Source: JADFAK01 sp047615865 (GTDB lineage: Bacteria; Bacteroidota; Bacteroidia; Flavobacteriales_D; Sanyastnellaceae). From it: a DNA stretch of 20,550 nucleotides. Both the position numbers and the translations under genes were made by a program. The stretch is taken from the NCBI GenBank assembly GCA_047615865.1, contig JBLHIB010000059.1, forward strand, positions 1 through 20,550, written 5' to 3'. Within the stretch, counting starts at the first letter, position 1, and every line of letters starts with the position of its first letter. Under the pieces are notes generated by a model that was given only the letters and a program-made list of their open reading frames with translations, did not search any database and had not been told where the DNA came from. Shown here piece after piece: positions 1-7,246 of the stretch.

Positions 1-1582
1 AGAAGCAAACCTCTACCAAATCACCTTCACAAGCGAAAGGACTTGGATCATATTCCAAACACGGAAGTGGGAATGTAATAACATCTACTTCAACAAAAGC
101 AGTTGTTGAACACTCGCCCTGATAAGCAGTTACCGAGTGCAGTCCACCGTATCCAATTCCACAATCAGGAAGTGGACCCTGGCAACCAGTGCTCCATATG
201 TAATAATCTAAATCAGCAGGTTCAACAGTCATGTTGGCAATTTGCCCTTGACATATGACCGGATTTCCTAAGATTTCAATTTGTGGCGCTTCGAAATCAA
301 GAACTTGAATCACGAAAGTTTGTGTTACCGATGCGGCAGGAACGCCATCATCAGTCGCTGTAACATACAATGTATGTGTTCCAATGAAATCAGCTGTACC
401 TACAAAACCACCAGTAATCATTCCTATCTCACCATCTAGGAGCGTTCCAAGCACAAAGTTCAATGCGTCTGTCGCGTCGTATGTGACTGTTACGTTCTCA
501 TTTTGTTCAGGTGCTAAGTACTCAACTGCAAATGGAAGCGTGTCATTCAAGCAAACTGTGATTGTGTCACAGGCTATTGAAGGCCAGTCTCCATTCAAGG
601 CAGCATTATTAACTGTAGGGATAGGAGGGTGATTTTCTACAATATCTCCATTCTCGTCACACAACATCATGAAAAAACTCTTGTCATCCAACCAGCTAAC
701 TCCACCTGCTTCTCCATAAGGACCATTGTATTCTGACCCAGGAAAATTGAAACGACCAATCGAAATATGCTCGGTTCCAGTGCTTCTATCAGCTCCAACT
801 ACTGCTGGTGTAGGACCCTCAAATCCTGCTGAACCACCAACACCACCGTGTGCCCATTGCATGTCGTCATAAATCAATCCAACATTGTATCCTGCAGGAA
901 GTATTTGACTTGCACCGTCTGTAATGATCATTTGCATGGTATTACGAAGACCATTGGCACCTGGCCAATAACCTACATCAACAAATGTCACGATAGCAGC
1001 GTCGTCTGTTACTTCCCAGTAACAAAGTCCGGTAGCTGTAAAATCGAAATCAGCCCAAAATCCAGCAATTTGATTGAAGCCAGCTCCTGGAAAAGCTTCT
1101 GGTGTCCAATCGCACATAGCATCGGCAAACGAAAGCGTTCCTTTTGCATTGATGTAAAAGCTATTGAAAGTAGTTCCGAAGAAACAGAAGTCCCAATCAA
1201 GATCTACAGGACCAAAGAACACATCAACTCCTTGACCAGCGCCACAGGCGGGGGTAAATAAGTCCCAGTTGGTTCCGTCCAAGGTTCCTTGCTCCAATGG
1301 ATCATGTGGATACCACATTTCACAACCAAATAGGTCGCCTCCGCCAGCACTCTTGCGAAACTGATTGCCCGCACGATTGTCCTCGATTAAGGTGTAAATC
1401 TCTTTGATGTCGATACTTTCATCGTCAAACAAAGCAAAGCGCTCTTCTCGGTCTAATTCAAAAAATCTTTCTTTCCAATCTGCTGGTGCCGAAGTTTTAT
1501 CAGCCTGCTCTAAATCGACCCCTTGGGCATACCCAAACGCAGTGATTAATAGAAAAAGCGATGCGAATAATAGTTGTTTCAT
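1..1582 (-). CDS. Secreted NIDO-like multidomain protein, C-terminus outside window
   Basis: The frame stays open from an ATG at 1582 to the window edge (527 codons, no stop), so the gene is partial at its 3' end. Residues 1-20 form a signal peptide ending GYAQ. Residues about 120-310 resemble a nidogen-like (NIDO) extracellular domain: a half-barrel pattern with FYINAKGTLSF, QIAGFWADFD, CYWEV, IVTFVDVGYW and MQMIITDG. Residues about 335-430 look like a cadherin/Ig-type beta sandwich (VTVTYDATD, THTLYVTATDDG, TFVIQVLD). A Cys-containing PKD/Ig-like repeat follows (about 430-505), and another seems to begin at the edge. In this phylum such proteins are usually T9SS surface cargo; the sorting domain would lie outside the window, so that is inferred. 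It is the third gene in the same direction after the sigma and anti-sigma genes, 116 bases downstream, with its own possible promoter. The substrate or adhesion target is unknown. Confidence 0.85.
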   Translation of the reverse strand, partial: MKQLLFASLFLLITAFGYAQGVDLEQADKTSAPADWKERFFELDREERFALFDDESIDIKEIYTLIEDNRAGNQFRKSAGGGDLFGCEMWYPHDPLEQGTLDGTNWDLFTPACGAGQGVDVFFGPVDLDWDFCFFGTTFNSFYINAKGTLSFADAMCDWTPEAFPGAGFNQIAGFWADFDFTATGLCYWEVTDDAAIVTFVDVGYWPGANGLRNTMQMIITDGASQILPAGYNVGLIYDDMQWAHGGVGGSAGFEGPTPAVVGADRSTGTEHISIGRFNFPGSEYNGPYGEAGGVSWLDDKSFFMMLCDENGDIVENHPPIPTVNNAALNGDWPSIACDTITVCLNDTLPFAVEYLAPEQNENVTVTYDATDALNFVLGTLLDGEIGMITGGFVGTADFIGTHTLYVTATDDGVPAASVTQTFVIQVLDFEAPQIEILGNPVICQGQIANMTVEPADLDYYIWSTGCQGPLPDCGIGYGGLHSVTAYQGECSTTAFVEVDVITFPLPCLEYDPSPFACEGDLVEVCF

Positions 1583-1673
1583 GGTCATTCTTTAATTACC
1601 ACTTGAAGTGGACCGTTTGATGATAATTTCGGTAGTAAGGTTTGTCCTTTGGAATAACACCCAAAAACGGCCC

Positions 1674-1681
1674 CAAATATA
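1674..1681 (-). promoter_or_regulatory. Candidate Bacteroidota -7 element (TATATTTG)
   Basis: On the minus strand this reads TATATTTG, an exact match to the TAnnTTTG -7 consensus of Bacteroidota. It lies about 92 bases upstream of the ATG of the NIDO-like gene, just after the anti-sigma stop codon. No clear TTTG box is visible at the usual upstream distance, so the call rests on the -7 element alone. It would let the secreted protein be transcribed independently of the sigma operon. Confidence 0.4.
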
Positions 1682-1698
1682 GTATTTTCTCAGTCAAT

Positions 1699-2781
1699 CT
1701 AGTTGTTGTTGATTCTAACACGGCCGCCACCCGATACGGGATCACCATAGACGTCAATACCTTCATAGAGATAAGTGTAAGTTATTACCTCACATCTCTC
1801 TCCAAATCTATCCCTTCCGTCCCAAGGTCCAGAGCGATGCTCAGAGTCGTAAACGACCTCGTTCATGGTGTCGCGAATAATAACTCTTGTAATTGTAATG
1901 TTCACTGCAACTGCTTGTAAGTCAAACAAATCGCTAATTCCTGGACTGCCAAAAGGGGTGAATGTATTCACGTTTGCTACTGTCGGCTTCTTGTATACAA
2001 GGAGAGGTGTTTCATGCGTTTGGTTGTTTCCATTGGCGCGCGTTACTGTCAATTGTACGAGATGCTCTCCCTCTTCGAATGAATAAGTGAGCGGATTTCC
2101 AGCATGCAAATCACCATTAATTGACCACTCAAATAAAGCCTCTTCCTTGTGATCGGCAATCAATTGGTAGGTCAATTCATCTTGCCAATCGCGAATTGCT
2201 GAAAATTTGGCACTGATTTCAACTGGACTGGCCGCCGGCTTAGAAGCTTCTATAGTTGGGGACACATCTTTTTCGGCCACAACAATCGGAGATGCACCTC
2301 GAGCAATCTCATACGAAACCACCGTATCTGTCGATTGGTCTCTAAGTGTTTCTTGATTTGGTGCAGACGAATTAAGTTTGGTTTGCTCGATGCTAGTTTC
2401 GGCAGAGCTCGTTTCTTCTGGAATAACTCGGACACCTTTGTCAGCCGTGATTTGTTCCACTTCTACCTGTTCGATGACTATCTTATTTTCTTCTTGGTCA
2501 GCTTGAATTGGTGTGACTTGTTCAATTGGAGTGGTCACCTGCACTGGCTCGGGTAACGGCTGGTCGTCTTTCAAAGCGACGTAAGCTACAACCGAAATAG
2601 CCACAACAGCCGCAGCACTTGCCACCCAACCCAAACTCCCAAAGAGTCCAGATCCTGAAGCGCTTGCAGCACCTCCTATGGAAGACTGCACACTGCTCCA
2701 TATAGCTGGGTCTACCGGTGCCTGAGCATCCGCTAGCTTCTCTCCAAAGAGCTTCTGTATTTGATCGTCTGTTAACTTCAC
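1699..2781 (-). CDS. Membrane anti-sigma-like protein with PKD-like and gliding-type C-terminal domain
   Basis: The gene encodes 360 residues from a GTG whose first base is the last base of the sigma factor's TAG stop (TAGTG). An upstream TTG in the same frame (2820) would add 13 residues but overlaps the sigma gene by 40 bases; I prefer the GTG. Residues 1-50 are a short cytoplasmic segment (TDDQIQKLFGEKL...DPAIWSSV) of the kind seen in anti-sigma proteins. One membrane helix spans about 51-70. A long Glu/Thr/Pro/Gln-rich stalk covers about 71-190. Residues about 205-262 form a PKD-like sandwich (FEWSINGD, YSFEEGEHLVQLTV). Residues about 268-358 follow the CHU_C/gliding-motility C-terminal pattern (NTFTPFGSPGISDLFDL, PWDGRDRFGE, YTYLYEGIDVYGD). 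Coupling to the ECF gene suggests it holds the sigma factor at the inner membrane and senses something outside. That role is inferred. Confidence 0.82.
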   Translation of the reverse strand: MKLTDDQIQKLFGEKLADAQAPVDPAIWSSVQSSIGGAASASGSGLFGSLGWVASAAAVVAISVVAYVALKDDQPLPEPVQVTTPIEQVTPIQADQEENKIVIEQVEVEQITADKGVRVIPEETSSAETSIEQTKLNSSAPNQETLRDQSTDTVVSYEIARGASPIVVAEKDVSPTIEASKPAASPVEISAKFSAIRDWQDELTYQLIADHKEEALFEWSINGDLHAGNPLTYSFEEGEHLVQLTVTRANGNNQTHETPLLVYKKPTVANVNTFTPFGSPGISDLFDLQAVAVNITITRVIIRDTMNEVVYDSEHRSGPWDGRDRFGERCEVITYTYLYEGIDVYGDPVSGGGRVRINNN

Positions 2782-3314
2782 TATGTTCTTTCTAATGCAA
2801 CAAGCTGCTTTCGCAACCAAGCTTTGGCTTTAAAAAATTGGGTCTTGCTCGTGTTTTCTGATATCGACATCTTGTCGGCAATTTCTCTGTGACTGTATCC
2901 TTCTACTGCAAATAGATTGAAAACTGTTCGGTAACCTTGCGGCATATCCTGAATCAAGTTCCCAATTTCATTGGCCGAGAGCTGACTAATTACATCGACG
3001 TCGCTGTTGCTCAAATCATGAGCTTCTTCAACATCATCATGGTATAGGTGTTTTTTATTTTGGCGCAGTTGAATCAACGCGCAGTTGATCACAACCATCC
3101 TCACCCAACCGGCTAAACTTCCGGTTCCACTAAATTTCCCCAATTTGTCAAAGACCTTGATGAACCCTTCCTGCATCATATCCTGGGCGTCGGCGGGATT
3201 CCCAGCATAGCGAAGGCACACTGCCATCATGTGTGGCGCGAATTTGTCATACAACAACCGCTGGGCATCGCTATTCCCTTTTAAACAAGCCTGAACAAGT
3301 TCTTGGTCTGTCAT
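2781..3314 (-). CDS. ECF-type RNA polymerase sigma factor
   Basis: This is a 177-residue sigma-70 family protein of ECF size. Region 2 covers about residues 20-90: AQRLLYDKFAPHMMAVCLRY, then DAQDMMQEGFIKVFDKL and a W-containing promoter-melting segment GWVRMVVINCALIQLR. Region 4 covers about 122-172: MPQGYRTVFNLFAVEGYSH, then the helix-turn-helix HREIADKMSISENTSKTQ and KAWLRKQL. It directs RNA polymerase to a specific promoter set and is normally silenced by a partner anti-sigma factor, here the next gene, which starts on this gene's stop codon. No clear autoregulatory promoter was recognised upstream. Confidence 0.95.
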   Translation of the reverse strand: MTDQELVQACLKGNSDAQRLLYDKFAPHMMAVCLRYAGNPADAQDMMQEGFIKVFDKLGKFSGTGSLAGWVRMVVINCALIQLRQNKKHLYHDDVEEAHDLSNSDVDVISQLSANEIGNLIQDMPQGYRTVFNLFAVEGYSHREIADKMSISENTSKTQFFKAKAWLRKQLVALERT

Positions 3315-3789
3315 GTGGTTGATGGTCTTAAGATGCGAGTGCTCATTCTAAAGTTGCCTGAGGTCCTCACTTTTTTTGTTTTGAGTGTGATTAACTACCC
3401 TTCGCCGAGTAATGCTTGCTGCGAATGTACTTGAATAGATGATTTTCTCATGCGTTTGGTTGCCCTCAAGATGAAAAGTATGGCCGTTTTTCTTCGGTGT
3501 TTTTATCAGCCTTACAGGCAAATATTTGAATTTCAACAGGTTAGAATAACCTATCTACGTTGCAATTGCCACCAGCCGTGCTCAGATCGTCTTTGGTCAA
3601 TTTTGGGCGCCATTTATGCATTTGCGCTTGTCGCTGAGCCATTTTATTCTAGCCAATATTCCAGTTACACAGCTTGACTCTAGCTCGAAAACCCTTGTAA
3701 ACACTGATTTTGTGTCCATAAATTGATAAAAACGACCCCAACATTATTTCTATGAGAGCCAATCACAAGCAATAGCGTATTTTTGCAGC
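3315..3789. other. 475-base intergenic region, no convincing gene
   Basis: This is the divergent spacer between the sigma factor (minus) and lepA (plus). Short open frames on either strand have no family resemblance, no plausible start context and unusual composition, so I do not call them. The region contains a 10-base palindrome CAAATATTTG (3519-3528) and a TATTTTTG element just before lepA. Promoters for both flanking genes are expected here, but none has both boxes clear. Confidence 0.6.
3778..3785 (+). promoter_or_regulatory. Possible -7 element immediately upstream of lepA
   Basis: TATTTTTG matches the TAnnTTTG consensus and ends four bases before the lepA ATG at 3790. If it is used, transcription would begin at or next to the start codon, giving an almost leaderless message. 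No good TTTG box is seen at the expected upstream spacing, so this may be chance in an AT-rich spacer. Confidence 0.25.
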
Positions 3790-5580
3790 ATGAAAAATAT
3801 GCGTAATTTCTGTATCATAGCTCACATTGACCATGGTAAAAGTACCTTGGCCGATCGATTGCTCCACAAAACCGGCACTATTAGTGACCGCGAGTTGCAG
3901 GAGCAAACGCTGGACGATATGGATATTGAGCGGGAACGTGGTATCACAATTAAGAGCCACGCAATTCAGATGAAACACACGGCCAATGGGGAGGAATACA
4001 TCCTTAACCTTATTGACACACCAGGACACGTGGATTTCAGTTATGAGGTCTCTCGCTCTATTGCTGCATGTGAAGGTGCCCTTCTTATCGTTGATGCTTC
4101 CCAAGGAATTGAAGCACAAACAATATCGAATCTTTACCTAGCCATTGAACACGATTTGGAAATCATTCCTATCCTGAACAAAATGGATCTGGACAGCGCC
4201 AATCCTGAAGAAGTAACCGATCAAATTGTTGACCTTATTGGCTGTAGCCCCGACGATGTTATCCGAGCGAGTGGTAAAACCGGTATGGGTGTTGACGAAA
4301 TTTTGCAGGCGGTTATTGACAGGATTCATCCACCAAAAGGAGACCCGAATGGTCAGCTGCAAGCCATGATTTTTGATTCGGTTTACAATTCATTTCGTGG
4401 AATTATTGCCTACTACCGTATCATGAATGGCCGAATGAAAAAAGGTCAACGAGTAAAGTTTATCAATACCGGTCGTGAATATCATGCCGATGAGATTGGT
4501 ACTTTAGGACTTGATTTGAAGCCGTGCAATATGATGGAGGCCGGAAATGTGGGTTACATCATTACAGGCGTTAAAGACGCCAAGGAAATAAAAGTAGGAG
4601 ATACGCTCACATTGGCCGAAAACCCTTGTCTGACAGCAGTCAAAGGTTTTGAGGATGTTAAACCAATGGTGTTTGCTGGTATTTATCCAGTTGATACGGA
4701 TGAATACGAAGAGCTGCGTGCAAGCATGGAGAAACTTCAGCTCAACGATGCTTCGCTTGTTTTTGAAGCAGAATCAAGTGCCGCTTTAGGCTTTGGTTTC
4801 CGTTGTGGTTTCCTAGGTATGTTGCACATGGAAATTGTTCAGGAACGTCTGGAACGAGAGTTCAACATGACGGTGATTACAACTGTTCCTAACGTGTCCT
4901 ACAAGTGCTTTGTGAAAAAGGGTCCAATGATCCAACTGCACAATCCGTCGGATATGCCCGACCCTTCATCTTTGGATTACATAGAGGAACCATACATTGT
5001 TGCTCAAATTATCTCGAAGTCTGAATATGTAGGCTCCGTAATGACCTTGTGTATCGATAAGAGAGGTGAACTTAAAAACCAAGTTTACCTTACCTCCGAT
5101 CGTGTTGAACTTACTTTCGAAATGCCACTTGGAGAAGTAGTTTTCGATTTCTACGATAGATTAAAAACTGTTTCTAGAGGATATGCCTCGTTCGATTACT
5201 TCACTTCTGATTACCGTCAGTCTGACTTGGTGAAACTGGATATTATGCTCAACGGTGACCCAGTCGATGCGCTTTCTGCCTTGATTCATAAGGATCACGC
5301 TTTTGAGTTGGGTAAAAAGATTTGCCTTAAATTGAAAGAGCTTATCCCACGTCAGCAATTTATGATCGCTCTTCAAGCAGCGATTGGAGCAAAAATCATT
5401 GCTCGTGAGACGATTACTGCGGTGCGTAAAGATGTAACAGCCAAATGTTATGGTGGTGATATTTCACGTAAAAGAAAGCTACTCGAAAAACAAAAGAAGG
5501 GTAAGAAACGAATGCGTCAAGTAGGACGAATTGAAGTTCCTCAGGAAGCATTTTTGGCCGTTCTTAAACTCAACGATTAG
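3790..5580 (+). CDS. lepA: Elongation factor 4 (LepA), ribosome-associated GTPase
   Basis: This is a complete 596-residue EF4, the usual family length. The start MKNMRNFCIIAHIDHGKST is standard. GTPase motifs are intact: G1 AHIDHGKS (11-18), G2 around RGIT (50-53), G3 DTPGH (76-80), G4 NKMD (130-133), and ASGKTGMG as G5 (about 168). The EF-G-like domains follow. The LepA-specific C-terminal domain is present, with KCYGGDISRKRKLLEKQK, GKKRMRQVGRIEVPQEAF and AVLKL. The protein acts on elongating or assembling ribosomes in the cytoplasm; it is known to promote back-translocation in vitro and to affect initiation and ribosome biogenesis. rlmN follows on the same strand 50 bases later, so two ribosome-linked genes are adjacent. 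The stop codon lies inside a strong hairpin. Confidence 0.98.
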   Translation: MKNMRNFCIIAHIDHGKSTLADRLLHKTGTISDRELQEQTLDDMDIERERGITIKSHAIQMKHTANGEEYILNLIDTPGHVDFSYEVSRSIAACEGALLIVDASQGIEAQTISNLYLAIEHDLEIIPILNKMDLDSANPEEVTDQIVDLIGCSPDDVIRASGKTGMGVDEILQAVIDRIHPPKGDPNGQLQAMIFDSVYNSFRGIIAYYRIMNGRMKKGQRVKFINTGREYHADEIGTLGLDLKPCNMMEAGNVGYIITGVKDAKEIKVGDTLTLAENPCLTAVKGFEDVKPMVFAGIYPVDTDEYEELRASMEKLQLNDASLVFEAESSAALGFGFRCGFLGMLHMEIVQERLEREFNMTVITTVPNVSYKCFVKKGPMIQLHNPSDMPDPSSLDYIEEPYIVAQIISKSEYVGSVMTLCIDKRGELKNQVYLTSDRVELTFEMPLGEVVFDFYDRLKTVSRGYASFDYFTSDYRQSDLVKLDIMLNGDPVDALSALIHKDHAFELGKKICLKLKELIPRQQFMIALQAAIGAKIIARETITAVRKDVTAKCYGGDISRKRKLLEKQKKGKKRMRQVGRIEVPQEAFLAVLKLND

Positions 5581-5600
5581 AGCCTGGATTCAGGCTCTAA
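5577..5600 (+). terminator. 10-bp hairpin containing the lepA stop codon
   Basis: TTAGAGCCTG (5577-5586) and CAGGCTCTAA (5591-5600) are perfectly complementary around a four-base GATT loop. The left arm contains the TAG stop. The following TCAATATTT is only weakly T-rich, so this could be a partial terminator or an mRNA 3'-end stabiliser or processing site between lepA and rlmN rather than a full stop. Confidence 0.6.
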
Positions 5601-5630
5601 TCAATATTTACCGAAGGCTAGATTATTCCC

Positions 5631-6689
5631 ATGATTGAGAAAAAAGCCGACATACGCGAACTAGACCTCACACAGCTGAGGCAGTGGTTTGTGGACAACA
5701 AAGAACAAAAATTCAGGGCCAATCAAGTGTGGGAGTGGCTGTGGAAAAAAGGCTGCCATAGTTTTGATGAGATGAGCAATCTCTCATTGTCAACTCGACA
5801 AGTGCTCGCCGATAATTTCAGACTGGATACCATTCACCTTACGGAGCAACAAATAAGCAAGGATAAAACGATCAAATTGGCTTTTCAAGCCGGACCTACA
5901 CAGGTTTTTGAAGGCGTTTTGATTCCCACTGCTTCACGTATGACTGCGTGTATCAGTTCGCAAGTCGGTTGTAGTTTGGCATGTAAATTTTGTGCCACTG
6001 GTAAGTTGAAGTTGCTCAAGAATTTGAGTGGTGGCGAGATTTATGATCAGGTGCTCTACCTCAGTAGACTTGCCGAAAGTGAATACCAAATCCCATTGAG
6101 TAACATTGTTCTCATGGGGATGGGAGAGCCTTTGCTCAACTACAAAAATGTGCTGGCCGGTATCGACCGCATTACGAGTCCTGATGGATTGGGCATTTCT
6201 CCTCGACGTATTACGCTTTCTACAGCGGGTATAGCGAAGATGATTCGCAAACTTGGAGATGATAAGGTGAAGTTTAATCTTGCTTTGTCTCTGCATGCAG
6301 CCAACGATGAGAAGCGAAGCAAAATCATGGAGATTAATGATTCCAACAACATAGAATCATTGATCGATGCGCTTAAATATTTTCATGAGCAGACGGAAAG
6401 CCGAGTTACTTTTGAGTACATCATATTCAAAGACTTCAACGATACGCTAGAAGATGCACGTGAATTGGCAGCTTTTGCGCGAAATGTACCCTGCAAGATC
6501 AATATCATTGAATACAACCCTATCGACGATGCTGAGTTCGAGCAAGCCGATCCGGAAAAAGTAGATGCCTTTTCTCAGTTCCTAGAGGAAAAATGTAACT
6601 TGATAGTGAATGTGCGTAGATCGCGTGGAAAGGACATTGATGCCGCTTGCGGACAACTGGCCAATAAAAATAAGGCCGCTCTCAAATAA
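5631..6689 (+). CDS. rlmN: Dual-specificity 23S rRNA/tRNA adenine-C2 methyltransferase RlmN
   Basis: This 352-residue radical-SAM enzyme has the normal family length. The N-terminal accessory domain (about 1-100) includes QKFRANQVWEWLW. The 4Fe-4S motif CxxxCxxC is Cys114, Cys118 and Cys121 in GCSLACKFCATG. The SAM-binding GMGEP follows at 163-167, then STAG and ALSLHAANDEKR. The C-terminal catalytic Cys340 lies in RGKDIDAACGQL; the second conserved methyl-carrying cysteine, as in E. coli RlmN, is present. The family methylates A2503 of 23S rRNA and A37 of some tRNAs, supporting decoding fidelity. It sits 50 bases after lepA and its stop is only two bases from the convergent gene's stop. Confidence 0.97.
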   Translation: MIEKKADIRELDLTQLRQWFVDNKEQKFRANQVWEWLWKKGCHSFDEMSNLSLSTRQVLADNFRLDTIHLTEQQISKDKTIKLAFQAGPTQVFEGVLIPTASRMTACISSQVGCSLACKFCATGKLKLLKNLSGGEIYDQVLYLSRLAESEYQIPLSNIVLMGMGEPLLNYKNVLAGIDRITSPDGLGISPRRITLSTAGIAKMIRKLGDDKVKFNLALSLHAANDEKRSKIMEINDSNNIESLIDALKYFHEQTESRVTFEYIIFKDFNDTLEDARELAAFARNVPCKINIIEYNPIDDAEFEQADPEKVDAFSQFLEEKCNLIVNVRRSRGKDIDAACGQLANKNKAALK

Positions 6690-6691
6690 GC

Positions 6692-7051
6692 CTACATCTG
6701 TTTATTGAAGTCAAACTTGTATTTGATGACTTGCCCGGTGTGGTATATGGCCGGATCAAGTTTGATTTTCTTAAGGCGCTGCATTATATAACCTATCAAC
6801 TCAGGATTGTCTGAATTGATCGATGTTACTTCAACTTCCCCGTTTTTGTCAATTTTGAAACTTACCTCGATAACTCCTTGAGTTGGAGTTTTCATTTGAG
6901 GTTGTAGCTTAACAATCGTACTATCGGCCTGTGCCGTCAATGTATCTTGCGCTCCTTGAAGAGAGACATAAGGACCCGACTGAGCAGAAATATTCCAGAA
7001 ACCAATCAGTGTGGAGCCGCAGATAATGAGTATACACAAAAGTTTTCTCAT
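6692..7051 (-). CDS. Small secreted TonB_C-like protein, function unknown
   Basis: The product is 119 residues with an N-terminal signal peptide or anchor (about 1-24, ending ISAQ). The C-terminal half (about 58-115) has the pattern of the TonB C-terminal fold: GVIEVSFKIDKNGEVEV, then an ELIGYIMQRLKKIKLDP helix and the closing strand VIKYKFDF. It lacks the cytoplasmic anchor-plus-proline-rich linker of a true energy-transducing TonB and is not beside exbB or exbD. It is therefore better described as a stand-alone periplasmic TonB_C-like protein, a common unassigned type in this phylum. It converges on rlmN with a two-base gap. Confidence 0.75.
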   Translation of the reverse strand: MRKLLCILIICGSTLIGFWNISAQSGPYVSLQGAQDTLTAQADSTIVKLQPQMKTPTQGVIEVSFKIDKNGEVEVTSINSDNPELIGYIMQRLKKIKLDPAIYHTGQVIKYKFDFNKQM

Positions 7052-7177
7052 GGTTTCAGTCTAGTCAGATACGTATGAGACGCTTCAGACAACTCGAAGT
7101 TACACAACTTTGGCGCCGAATGTTGTTAAAATTGATGAGCGAAGGCTAAGTTTTATCAGTTTTTCACGCACCAGGGG

Positions 7178-7189
7178 CACATTAATGTG
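7178..7189. promoter_or_regulatory. 12-base perfect palindrome
   Basis: CACATTAATGTG is self-complementary over all 12 bases. It sits between the peroxiredoxin terminator and the start of the TonB_C-like gene, about 127 bases upstream of that gene's ATG. It could be a dimer-binding operator; no regulator is identified. Confidence 0.25.
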
Positions 7190-7219
7190 ATTTTTATGTT
7201 TGTACAAAAGGCGAAAATG

Positions 7220-7236
7220 GAGGGGACTAGCCCCTC
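7220..7236 (-). terminator. Terminator-like hairpin after peroxiredoxin
   Basis: GAGGGG (7220-7225) pairs with CCCCTC (7231-7236) around a five-base loop, ten bases past the peroxiredoxin stop. On the minus strand a moderately T-rich stretch (ATTTTCGCCTTTTG) follows. This fits an intrinsic terminator. Confidence 0.6.
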
Positions 7237-7246
7237 TAAAATTGTT

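Noticed and set aside
848..1261. Open frame of 137 codons on the plus strand.
   Set aside because: It is antisense to the NIDO-like gene, which has a signal peptide and domain patterns across the same bases. The plus-strand translation is low-quality and has no family resemblance.
3448..3462. 15-base direct repeat (TCATGCGTTTGGTTG) also found at 2012-2026.
   Set aside because: By length alone about 0.4 such 15-base matches are expected in a window this size, and nothing else around the two copies matches.
3348..3677. Two overlapping short open frames in the spacer before lepA.
   Set aside because: No plausible promoter, no signal peptide, odd composition and no recognisable family; treated as non-coding.
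6692..7051. True TonB energy transducer.
   Set aside because: Only the C-terminal fold is present; no proline-rich spacer and no exbB/exbD neighbours.
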